Of a stretch of 12,211 bases of DNA, positions 1 through 6,537 are shown in pieces. Location: assembly GCA_002436205.1 (NCBI GenBank), contig DJKT01000032.1:5506-17716 (forward strand), in the 5' to 3' direction. Source of the DNA: Candidatus Peribacter sp. UBA6535. Lineage in GTDB: Bacteria; Patescibacteriota; Gracilibacteria; Peribacterales; Peribacteraceae. Below the pieces are notes generated by a model that worked only from the letters and a program-made list of their open reading frames with translations, was not told the DNA's origin and did no database searches. The first letter of the stretch is position 1. Every line of letters starts with the position of its first letter. The position numbers were made by a program, and so were the translations under genes.

Positions 1-840
1 CGTAAAGAACTACGTATTCGTATCGATCTTCTTCGTGCCCGTGGAAGAAATAGTGAATTCACTGCTGCATCTAAGAAGCTCTTCGGTGAGCCAACAAAAG
101 CACTGTTGAATGCAGCAGAGAAGGAGTGTGCGCAGCGCAGCGCCTGTGACTTAAACAGTGCAAAACCTATGACTGCAGAAGAAGCACTAAAAAAATTCGA
201 AGCAATACTCAAAAAATATAGTCTGCACGACTGGCAGGTAAGCATACGTCAAAAACTTGTATCCCGTGTAACTGTTGGAGGAAACAAAGTGTACATTCAG
301 GCAGACGCCACATTTTCAGAAGAAGACATTGCATCACTTATTGCTCACGAAATAGAAACACACGTTCTTACTTCGGAAAACGGTAGCCACCAACAATACG
401 AAATTCTTCGTCGTGGTTGCGCAGGCTACCTCGACACTCAAGAGGGTCTGGCGATGTACAATGAGCGTGATGTCTTAAGTCCGCACTCAGAAAAACGTTA
501 TAACCCACCACGGAATATTCTCGGACTGCAGTACAGTCTCACCCATTCACTGGCACAAACACGTACATATCTCCAGGCAGAGCTTGGCTACTCACCGGAA
601 AAAGCGCTACAACAAAGCATTTCCATGAAGCGGGGCTTAAGTGATACCTCAGAGCCTGGAGGATTTACAAAGAGTGTTGTCTACTTCCGAGGTTTGAGAG
701 TAATCGAAAAATTTGTAAATAATGGCGGAGATCTCAAACGCCTCTATATCGGAAAAATTGCACTGGAAGACTTAGAATTGATTGAAACTTTACCGGATCT
801 TAAAGCGCCACTGATTCTACCTGACTTCTTGCGAGAATAG
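1..840 (+). CDS. DUF1704 / MATCAP-like metallopeptidase (QEGLA-motif protein), 5' truncated
   Basis: The frame is open from base 1 to the TAG at 838-840, so the gene starts outside the window. A TTG at 106 is not the start: the 35 codons before it encode plausible protein (LRARGRNSEF, KKLFGEPTKALL) that fits the family N-terminal to the catalytic core. The translated part is 279 residues. It contains HEIETH (bases about 346-363), the HExxxH zinc motif, followed about 25 residues later by TQEGLAMYNE, the signature of the 'flavohemoglobin expression-modulating QEGLA motif' family (DUF1704). The eukaryotic MATCAP members of this family are tyrosine/glutamate carboxypeptidases. By family a zinc peptidase is expected; the substrate in bacteria is unknown to me. 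No signal peptide can be judged because the start is missing. The stop codon directly abuts the stop of the opposing DUF3048 gene, leaving no room for a terminator. Confidence 0.85.
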   Translation, partial: RKELRIRIDLLRARGRNSEFTAASKKLFGEPTKALLNAAEKECAQRSACDLNSAKPMTAEEALKKFEAILKKYSLHDWQVSIRQKLVSRVTVGGNKVYIQADATFSEEDIASLIAHEIETHVLTSENGSHQQYEILRRGCAGYLDTQEGLAMYNERDVLSPHSEKRYNPPRNILGLQYSLTHSLAQTRTYLQAELGYSPEKALQQSISMKRGLSDTSEPGGFTKSVVYFRGLRVIEKFVNNGGDLKRLYIGKIALEDLELIETLPDLKAPLILPDFLRE

Positions 841-1878
841 TTACTCCCAACTCACGCGTTCTAGTGTGGGCAACACCGTCATCCATACCTGACCACTCTT
901 AAAGGGAATCTCTTCTCCTGCTGCATTTGTAATACGAAAACTTTCCGTATCTGCACCCCTACTCCATCGTCCTTCCCATACTTTTCCTGAGTGAAAGACC
1001 CGTGCACGGCCACTACCTTCAAGTGTCATAAACAGTCGTCCATACTCTCCAATGTAATCAATGGGTACCTCCAGAATCAGTACTGTAGATGGTCTTGCAG
1101 GGCTAATTTCTCCCCCATTAGTTCTCTTATACTTTTCGGCGAGAGGCAGATACTCAAAGGAAGCATTATGAAGTGAACTAAAGAAATTCATTCGAATATT
1201 CTCAGCACGGTCTCCTCCTTCGGGCATACCCACTGGGTATGGCGGCCAACTGACAGGTTGCAAAAGTCTTTCTGGAACTTCAGAAAGGAAACTCTTCAAT
1301 ACTTTTTTCTTCAGGAATAAGTCATGTGGAGCTGGAGGGCCATCTTTACGAAAGGATCCGTGCTCACCATTTTTATCATCGAAGTAGAGTAAATTCAGTG
1401 CGTAAAATTCTGATCCTTCCTGTACCCTCTTGAGTGCTTCTGGGCTTCCTCCTGCGTGAAACACCGTGCGTGTCCAAGGTTTTATACCATCGAGAAAGTA
1501 CGGACGTAAGCTGCGCACAGGGCCAATTTCCCTCGGCAAGTTTCTTGAATCAACAATGGCGACAAAGCGAGAGATAAATCCTTCTACAAGAAACTCCTGA
1601 ATCATCAGCGCTTCGATAAGTCCAGTATGGAACGGGCGAGCCTCTTCGTGGTTTTCGATCATCACCGCAATCGGAACAGGGCGGCGACGCAAACCGGGAA
1701 GTAAGCTAAACCGTGAAAGAACACCTGAAGGAAAAGAAGCTTCACGTCGACGCACCTCTGCAATCTTCTTAGAAGGACGAGTATCTCCTTCGTCAAATGT
1801 ACGCACTGATGAAAGAAGTACCGCTCCACTTAGTAATGCCAGTACAAGGACAAGCCCGGAAAGTGTTCTCGAAAGCAT
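841..1878 (-). CDS. DUF3048 (YerB-like) exported or membrane-anchored protein
   Basis: This 345-residue protein begins with a hydrophobic segment (about residues 4-24, LVLVLALLSGAVLLSS), either a signal peptide or an N-terminal anchor. No lipobox cysteine is seen. The DUF3048 N-terminal domain follows: VPIAVMIENHEEARP (residues 68-82), EFLVEGFISRFVAI (95-108), EIGPVRSLRPYFLD (117-130) and HAGGSP (141-146), all typical of YerB-family proteins. The C-terminal domain has the expected beta-rich pattern (residues about 260-345). The molecular function of the family is not established, but an extracytoplasmic, cell-envelope role is likely. The start lies 12 bp downstream of the rplY stop on the same strand, so it is probably the last gene of a glycosyltransferase-rplY-DUF3048 transcription unit. 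The 3' end abuts the opposing metallopeptidase gene. Confidence 0.85.
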   Translation of the reverse strand: MLSRTLSGLVLVLALLSGAVLLSSVRTFDEGDTRPSKKIAEVRRREASFPSGVLSRFSLLPGLRRRPVPIAVMIENHEEARPFHTGLIEALMIQEFLVEGFISRFVAIVDSRNLPREIGPVRSLRPYFLDGIKPWTRTVFHAGGSPEALKRVQEGSEFYALNLLYFDDKNGEHGSFRKDGPPAPHDLFLKKKVLKSFLSEVPERLLQPVSWPPYPVGMPEGGDRAENIRMNFFSSLHNASFEYLPLAEKYKRTNGGEISPARPSTVLILEVPIDYIGEYGRLFMTLEGSGRARVFHSGKVWEGRWSRGADTESFRITNAAGEEIPFKSGQVWMTVLPTLERVSWE

Positions 1879-1890
1879 AAGTATTCAGGT

Positions 1891-2586
1891 TTATTCCTTT
1901 TTCTCTTCGGCAACACTGTCTCCACCCTCGCCTCCTCCTTCAGCTTTTTCACCTTCTGCTCCTTCAGTCTTTTCACCTTCAGCTCCTTCTTCTCCCTCTT
2001 CTTCCTCGGTAGCTGCTACAACCTCAGGTTCTGCCTCACGACGTGGCTCTTGTACGGTTGCAACCATCGATTCTGGATCATCATTAATTGTTACACCACT
2101 TGGTGCAGCAACATCCGAAACGCTCACTGAATCTGCAAATGTCTCCAGTGATTCGATGCTTACTTCCAAGTGAGAAGGAAGATCAGTCGGCAAACACTTC
2201 ACAGATACGTGATCCATAACCGTAACCAGTACTCCACCAAGCTCCTTAACAGCTAAGGATTCTCCAGTGAAGTGCAAAGGTACACGTGCTTCGATCTCCT
2301 TCTTCATATCTACAGCAAAGAAATCCACATGCGTAATCTCATCACGTACCGGCTCAAACTGTAGTTCGTGAAAGAGTACAGGAACCTTCTTACCTCCAAT
2401 ATCAAGCTCTACAAGCACACTCTCTCCTGCTTTAGCGTATGTACGATACAACTCACTATAATCACATGTAAGCTGCGTATGATCCACGTCATTCCCATAC
2501 AGTACGCAAGGAACTCTGCCTTCTGTACGAATACTCTTGGCGGTACCTTCTTTTCGAGCCTCTGTCTGTAGGGGAATCATTTTCAT
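1891..2586 (-). CDS. rplY: Large-subunit ribosomal protein L25 (TL5/CTC type) with acidic tail
   Basis: This 231-residue protein starts with the L25 5S-rRNA-binding domain (residues about 3-92), including GRVPCVLYGND near residue 23 and FEPVRDEITHVDF near residue 77. A beta-rich TL5/CTC C-terminal domain follows (about 95-182, with VPLHFTGES and GGVLVTVMDHVSVKCLP). It binds 5S rRNA in the central protuberance of the 50S subunit. Beyond residue 183 is a low-complexity tail of Glu, Gly, Ala and Lys with the repeated unit EGAEGEK. Tails like this occur in CTC-type L25 but vary in length. Two starts are possible, ATG at 2586 or two codons later at 2580; no convincing Shine-Dalgarno precedes either. 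It lies 39 bp behind the glycosyltransferase stop and 12 bp ahead of the DUF3048 gene, so all three are probably cotranscribed. Confidence 0.93.
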   Translation of the reverse strand: MKMIPLQTEARKEGTAKSIRTEGRVPCVLYGNDVDHTQLTCDYSELYRTYAKAGESVLVELDIGGKKVPVLFHELQFEPVRDEITHVDFFAVDMKKEIEARVPLHFTGESLAVKELGGVLVTVMDHVSVKCLPTDLPSHLEVSIESLETFADSVSVSDVAAPSGVTINDDPESMVATVQEPRREAEPEVVAATEEEEGEEGAEGEKTEGAEGEKAEGGGEGGDSVAEEKKE

Positions 2587-2625
2587 GATTTAGCTGAAAG
2601 AGCTTAAGGGAAGGGATTTTGCGGG

Positions 2626-3426
2626 TCAAGCAGTCCCCTTCCATTTCCAGAAGTATTTCAGGGCACTGGATATGTGTATTCTCCCTGTTTTCTTAAGAAA
2701 TAGATCAACGAAGCTCTGTCCCGACAGACGATTCTTCTTGTCGCCTACAGCAACAGAGGGGTCATACACTATCTTCTTGCCGGATTTGCCTACTCGTCTG
2801 CAAAGATCTGTATCCTCAAAGAAGAGGAAAAACCGCTCATCAAAGCCGCCAAGCTGCTCAAAAAGATCCCGACGAATCAAAAAACATCCTCCTACAACCC
2901 AATCCACCTCCTGCATCTGCTCGGTATCTTTATCTAACATCAAGTACCGCCTTAGGCATCCGGGGCAGATTTTCCCGAGGAAACTCCGACGGGAGATAAT
3001 ATCAATCAGATGCGGGAATCGACGGATAGAGAGCCTGTTTGTGCCATCTGCATGTACAAGTTTGGGGGCTAAAATACCGATAGTTTCATCGCTCTGCATA
3101 CGGGAAACCAGCTTCTCAAGTCCCTCAGGAGGCATCGTCTTATCTGGGTTGTTAATGAGGATAAATTCACCTGATGCATATCGAACACCGGTGTTATAGC
3201 CGTATCCAAATCCGTGATTACCGGGGGTTTCGATAATACGAACTTGCGGATGATCTCCTATACGATTGCGTAATACTCCAACAGACTCGTCATCAGAGTG
3301 GTTATCTATTACCAAAATCTCTATTTTGTCGACAATAGTCTGCTCCAGAAACTTCTGCACACAGACTACTGCCGCATTGGGATTGCGGTAGTTAAGCGTA
3401 AGAACAGAAACCAATGGATTTTCCAT
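2626..3426 (-). CDS. Family 2 glycosyltransferase, WbbL/rhamnosyltransferase-like
   Basis: This 266-residue protein has a GT-A fold pattern. VSVLTLNYRN (residues 6-15) is the first nucleotide-binding strand. ILVIDNHSDDES (37-48) carries the conserved Asp. INNPDKTMPPEGL (91-103) is the position of the metal/sugar-nucleotide motif, here NPD as in many WbbL-like enzymes. VVGGCFLIRRDLFEQLGGFDERFF (177-200) and EDTDLCRR (204-211) form the acceptor/catalytic region. It should transfer a sugar from a nucleotide sugar to a cell-surface polysaccharide or lipid; the sugar cannot be read from the sequence. No transmembrane segment is evident, so it is probably cytoplasmic or peripheral. The usual C-terminal His/Gly/Ser motif of WbbL proteins appears altered (VGDKKNRLSGQS). 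It is first in a leftward unit with rplY and is divergent from uvrC across 37 bp. No Shine-Dalgarno is visible. Confidence 0.88.
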   Translation of the reverse strand: MENPLVSVLTLNYRNPNAAVVCVQKFLEQTIVDKIEILVIDNHSDDESVGVLRNRIGDHPQVRIIETPGNHGFGYGYNTGVRYASGEFILINNPDKTMPPEGLEKLVSRMQSDETIGILAPKLVHADGTNRLSIRRFPHLIDIISRRSFLGKICPGCLRRYLMLDKDTEQMQEVDWVVGGCFLIRRDLFEQLGGFDERFFLFFEDTDLCRRVGKSGKKIVYDPSVAVGDKKNRLSGQSFVDLFLKKTGRIHISSALKYFWKWKGTA

Positions 3427-3463
3427 CTGTGCCAGCGTATCGCAATATGAGAAGATAGCAATA

Positions 3464-5719
3464 ATGAATGATCATCTAGAAGAGATTCGTAAACGCGTGA
3501 CAAAAGCCCCGACAGAGCCGGGAGTCTACCGCTGGCTAAATGCTAAGGGAGAAGTTCTTTACATAGGTAAGGCAAAGAACCTCAAAAATAGACTCAAGAG
3601 CTACCTGCCTAGCCGGCAGGCAGGCGTGCAAAAAGAACCAGACAAGATCCTGGGTCCATGGAAGTTATCATTGATCAAACATATCGCAGACTTCGATGTC
3701 ACCGTTACCACAACAGAATTGGAAGCATTGATACTGGAGACCAACATGATTAAAGAGAGTAAGCCTAAATATAACGTACTCATGAAAGATGATAAGAACT
3801 ATGTCTACGTCCGCATTACAAAAGATGAGTACCCCGTACTCAGTGTCGTGCGACAAATGGATGATGATGATGATGCTAGGTACTTCGGACCGTATCTTAG
3901 CTCCTATCACATCAAACGCACTCTCAATACCTTGCATGACGTCTTTCGCTTTCGTGCATGTGCACTTTCTACTGATGCACTCAATCGCGACAAGAAACCG
4001 GAGCGTGCATGTTTGGAATATCAAATCGGACAATGTAACGGGCTCTGTGTTGGAGACATTAGCCAAAAGCAATACAACGAATCCATCGAAGCTGTAATGC
4101 GCTTCCTAAAGGGCAATCACACGGATGCAGTCGTAGCACTGAAAGACATGATGGAAGATGCCGCTACCAATAAGAAGTTTGAAAAAGCAGGAAAGCTACG
4201 CGACACCCTCATCTACATAGAATCTCTGGATCAGAAGCAAGTGGTGTCGGATACATCACGAGAAAACACTGACGCAATAGGTATAGCTCTGCAAAACGGT
4301 AAGGCGCAGATTGTTGTGTTGCGTGAACGCAATGGCAGACTGGTAGAAGAGCGTACCGTTGCCATTGCCGGTGAAAAAGATCTGATCTGCGCAGTCATCT
4401 CCGAATTGATCCCACAATACTACTCAATAGAAACAGACATTCCGGATTTGATTTTGATTCAAGAAGAGATTGAAGATAGGCAAATTCTCGAAGCGTGGCT
4501 TGCACAGATCCGGGAGAAGAACGTAGAGATTCGCGCACCGGAACGTGGGAAAAAATCAAAACTCTTAGCGCTTGCAGAGAGTAATGCGAAGCAGAAGATC
4601 TCGCAGCAGTTTGCCAAGTGGGAAGCAGCAGCAAACAACATCACGACTGCACTACAAGAGCTGAAAGACGCTTTGAATATTGAGAGTGACCTCAAGCGCA
4701 TCGAAGGCTACGACATCTCTCACCTCGGTGGAACAGAAACCGTTGGATCGATGGTGGTGATAAAAAACGGTAAATCTGCCAATAAGGAATATCGAAGCTT
4801 CACCATTCGCACGGTAAAGGTTGGTGAGATCGATGACTACAAAGCACTCAAAGAAGTACTAGGCAGAAGACTGAAGTATCTCACAAAACATGATGCATCG
4901 ATTACGGTGAAGAAGTTAAAAAAGAAAGAGCGAGAAGATTGGGCAAAAGATCAAAAATACCGCTTGTCTCTGCCAAAAGGCTGGAGAGAAGAAGTACTCA
5001 TTATTACGAAAGGGGAAGTAGATCTTCTTACGGTGGATGTACGAAAATCAACAAAAGAAAAAATAATCTACGGCACGATGCACATGTACGCAAAAGATCG
5101 AGAAGTCCAACATGCAGCACTCGATATGCTCGAAAAAGAACTCGGTAAACTTGAATGGTACATGCAATGCAAAGAGTGTGATGACGCTGCTTCCATTCAT
5201 GGACTCATGCCATCAGTAAAACCTATTCCAGAAACGTTCAAACCAAATAAAGAACCGGTCTTCCATCGAAGGTCCACCAGTGATGATGCTTCTCTCAAAT
5301 CCACTCCGGATCTTCTGGTAATTGACGGTGGTAAAGGACAACTGAATGCTGTCACCGAAGTACTGGATACTCTGCAAATGAAGATCCCCGTTATTGGCCT
5401 TGCCAAGCGAGAAGAAGAAATCTTTGTCCCAGGAGATTCGTTTCCGATTGATCTACCAAACAACAGCCAAGCAAGCTTTCTTCTGCAAAGACTCCGTGAC
5501 GAAGCGCACAGAGCTGCAAATACTCACAGAGAAAAACGTATCGCAAAAGGATTGATCGGTTCGGCACTTGATGAGGTTAATGGTATTGGTGAGAAAACAA
5601 AAAAAGAATTGCTCCAGAAATTTGGATCCGTTGATACCATCAAGTCTGCATCAGATAATGATCTACTGACCATTCTGTCCACCGCCCAACTCACCGCCTT
5701 GCGGAGGGAATTGCGTTGA
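3464..5719 (+). CDS. uvrC: UvrABC excinuclease subunit C, enlarged
   Basis: UvrC makes both incisions in nucleotide excision repair after UvrA/UvrB damage recognition. Domains in order: GIY-YIG nuclease (residues about 16-102, PGVYRW and YIGKAKNL), which makes the 3' cut; a cysteine cluster (C166, C183, C191, C195) matching the Fe-S ligands of UvrC; a UVR UvrB-binding motif (about 224-257); an RNase H-like nuclease for the 5' cut (D417 in GYDISHLGG, D621 in VIDGGKGQL, H682 in DEAHRAAN); and tandem HhH (about 697-750). At 751 residues it is well above the usual ~600. The excess lies between KEVLGRR (464-470) and PDLLVIDGG (615-623), normally joined by a short linker. A small palindrome also encodes an extra LPSRQAG at residues 48-54. 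The start ATG is supported by the motif spacing. The 3' end overlaps the opposing PH-domain gene by 57 bp. Confidence 0.95.
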   Translation: MNDHLEEIRKRVTKAPTEPGVYRWLNAKGEVLYIGKAKNLKNRLKSYLPSRQAGVQKEPDKILGPWKLSLIKHIADFDVTVTTTELEALILETNMIKESKPKYNVLMKDDKNYVYVRITKDEYPVLSVVRQMDDDDDARYFGPYLSSYHIKRTLNTLHDVFRFRACALSTDALNRDKKPERACLEYQIGQCNGLCVGDISQKQYNESIEAVMRFLKGNHTDAVVALKDMMEDAATNKKFEKAGKLRDTLIYIESLDQKQVVSDTSRENTDAIGIALQNGKAQIVVLRERNGRLVEERTVAIAGEKDLICAVISELIPQYYSIETDIPDLILIQEEIEDRQILEAWLAQIREKNVEIRAPERGKKSKLLALAESNAKQKISQQFAKWEAAANNITTALQELKDALNIESDLKRIEGYDISHLGGTETVGSMVVIKNGKSANKEYRSFTIRTVKVGEIDDYKALKEVLGRRLKYLTKHDASITVKKLKKKEREDWAKDQKYRLSLPKGWREEVLIITKGEVDLLTVDVRKSTKEKIIYGTMHMYAKDREVQHAALDMLEKELGKLEWYMQCKECDDAASIHGLMPSVKPIPETFKPNKEPVFHRRSTSDDASLKSTPDLLVIDGGKGQLNAVTEVLDTLQMKIPVIGLAKREEEIFVPGDSFPIDLPNNSQASFLLQRLRDEAHRAANTHREKRIAKGLIGSALDEVNGIGEKTKKELLQKFGSVDTIKSASDNDLLTILSTAQLTALRRELR
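3604..3624. repeat. In-frame CCTGCC/GGCAGG palindrome inside uvrC
   Basis: CCTGCCT (3604-3610) pairs with AGGCAGG (3618-3624), and alternatively CCTGCC (3604-3609) with GGCAGG (3615-3620). It encodes LPSRQAG between the GIY-YIG strand and the next helix, where UvrC proteins normally have a shorter, variable stretch. It resembles the short dispersed GC-rich palindromes I recall from Patescibacteria genomes, and shares ACCTGCCT with the IS target site near 8575. That it is mobile is inference. Confidence 0.5.
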
Positions 5720-6313
5720 CCCATCGTAATGTGGTTGCTGCGCTTCCGGTGGTAGCTTTTGATGCCGTTGAGAATGCGAACGTCTTTGGTACGCAGTAAC
5801 AACCTCAGAAATGGTACTAGAAACTTCTTTCGCATGTGGAACATATTTAAGAGTGACGTCCTCCCCTCCTTTTCCTTCTTTGAGATGAATACTTAAGCCA
5901 CCAAAAGGGAAAACATCCATGTACTGTGTAAACGTACTGATACCACCGATGTTTTCTAAATGAATTGGCATAATCTCCTGTTTAAAGATAGATGTTTGAT
6001 CTACCAAGATCACTTTATCCGTAGTGATAAAAATAAAATCAAACGTCCAATCGATATAGGCTTTGATCACATTAAAAGCCGCAAAGGCTAACCACACTAC
6101 AAACAAGATCGGCAACACCCAGACCATAGGCCACCCCCATGCAAAAGCCACAATAGCTGCGATAACTAAGACAATAGTTATGACAATCTCCCTTAGGATG
6201 GCAAAGAAAAAGGAGAGTCCGTGATAGTACGTCATGAGGACAATGCATTCGCCATCATGGCAGAAACGCTCTTTGATCTTCTCTATATCGGTCTCGAGGG
6301 CAAATATACGCAT
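5663..6313 (-). CDS. Membrane protein with bacterial PH-like domain
   Basis: The ATG at 6313 gives 216 residues beginning MRIFALETD. The frame is open a further 21 codons upstream, but those codons lie in a repeat-rich leader, so the inner ATG is preferred. Two hydrophobic helices (about residues 33-55 and 59-82) are followed by a beta-rich segment (about 92-170), with FIFITTDKVILVDQTSIF and IMPIHLENIGGIS. That pattern, 'ITxxRIxxxxxxIxxxxxxIPLxxIxxI', is typical of bacterial PH (bPH) domains in small membrane proteins. Function is unknown; it is likely an inner-membrane protein with a cytoplasmic PH-like domain. The C-terminal ~40 residues are polar and Gly/Pro/Gln-rich, and the last 19 codons overlap the uvrC 3' end on the opposite strand. 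No Shine-Dalgarno is evident upstream of the chosen start. Confidence 0.72.
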   Translation of the reverse strand: MRIFALETDIEKIKERFCHDGECIVLMTYYHGLSFFFAILREIVITIVLVIAAIVAFAWGWPMVWVLPILFVVWLAFAAFNVIKAYIDWTFDFIFITTDKVILVDQTSIFKQEIMPIHLENIGGISTFTQYMDVFPFGGLSIHLKEGKGGEDVTLKYVPHAKEVSSTISEVVTAYQRRSHSQRHQKLPPEAQQPHYDGSTQFPPQGGELGGGQNGQ

Positions 6314-6320
6314 AAATAGA

Positions 6321-6404
6321 GGATAGTGGATAGAGGGTAGTGGATAAAGAACTATACACTGTCCTCGTCTGTGCATTATCCACTATCCACTATACTTTAT
6401 CCAC
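6321..6404. repeat. Interlocking inverted repeats upstream of the PH-domain gene
   Basis: GGATAGTGGATA (6321-6332) is the exact reverse complement of 6377-6388. GTGGATAAAG (6340-6349) is the exact reverse complement of 6395-6404. The order is A, B, A', B', so simultaneous pairing would be a pseudoknot. TAGTGGATA is common to both families, so A/B' and B/A' pairings are also possible, giving alternative hairpins. The block sits just upstream of the PH gene start and 58 bp before the tRNA. It could be a leader structure, a dispersed repeat or an operator. Confidence 0.6.
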
Positions 6405-6462
6405 TTCTTGAATTGCCTTTTTAATTGCAACAAGCTCATTTCTCCGTAAACTTCCACCTCGT

Positions 6463-6537
6463 GGCCCGTTCATCTAGTGGTTAGGATACCAGGTTCTCAT
6501 CCTGGAAACAGGGGTTCGATTCCCCTACGGGCTACCA
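6463..6537 (+). tRNA. tRNA-Glu (anticodon CUC), CCA encoded
   Basis: The acceptor stem GGCCCGT (6463-6469) pairs with ACGGGCT (6527-6533), with a G-U at the first pair. The D-arm includes AGTGGTTAGGAT. The anticodon stem CCAGG (6489-6493)/CCTGG (6501-6505) encloses the loop TTCTCAT, with CTC at 6496-6498. The T-arm is AGGGG-TTCGATT-CCCCT. Discriminator A (6534) is followed by encoded CCA (6535-6537). It resembles Bacillus tRNA-Glu in the acceptor stem and discriminator A. The 3' 41 bases overlap the serine recombinase gene on the other strand, making this the likely attachment site of the element to the right. Confidence 0.95.
6497..6537. other. Putative attachment site (att core in tRNA-Glu 3' half)
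   Basis: The recombinase gene enters the tRNA gene from the right and stops on it. Integrases that target tRNA genes usually lie beside the attachment site and regenerate the 3' end of the tRNA from the element. The core should therefore lie within this 3' half. A matching direct repeat of this segment was looked for through to 12211 and not seen, so the exact crossover and the other junction are undetermined. Confidence 0.5.

Noticed and set aside
106..108. TTG as start of the first gene
   Set aside because: The frame is open upstream to the window edge and those codons fit the family N-terminal region, so the gene is simply truncated by the window.
3601..4701. Open frames antisense or out of frame within uvrC
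   Set aside because: UvrC motifs are continuous through the region. The alternative frames look random in composition.
6314..6376. Extended N-terminus (MHRRGQC...) of the PH-domain protein
   Set aside because: It is encoded by the inverted-repeat block and gives a low-complexity peptide. The ATG at 6313 starts a sensible protein.
6321..6404. CRISPR-like array
   Set aside because: The repeats are short, inverted and unevenly spaced, with no unique spacers of constant length and no cas gene nearby.
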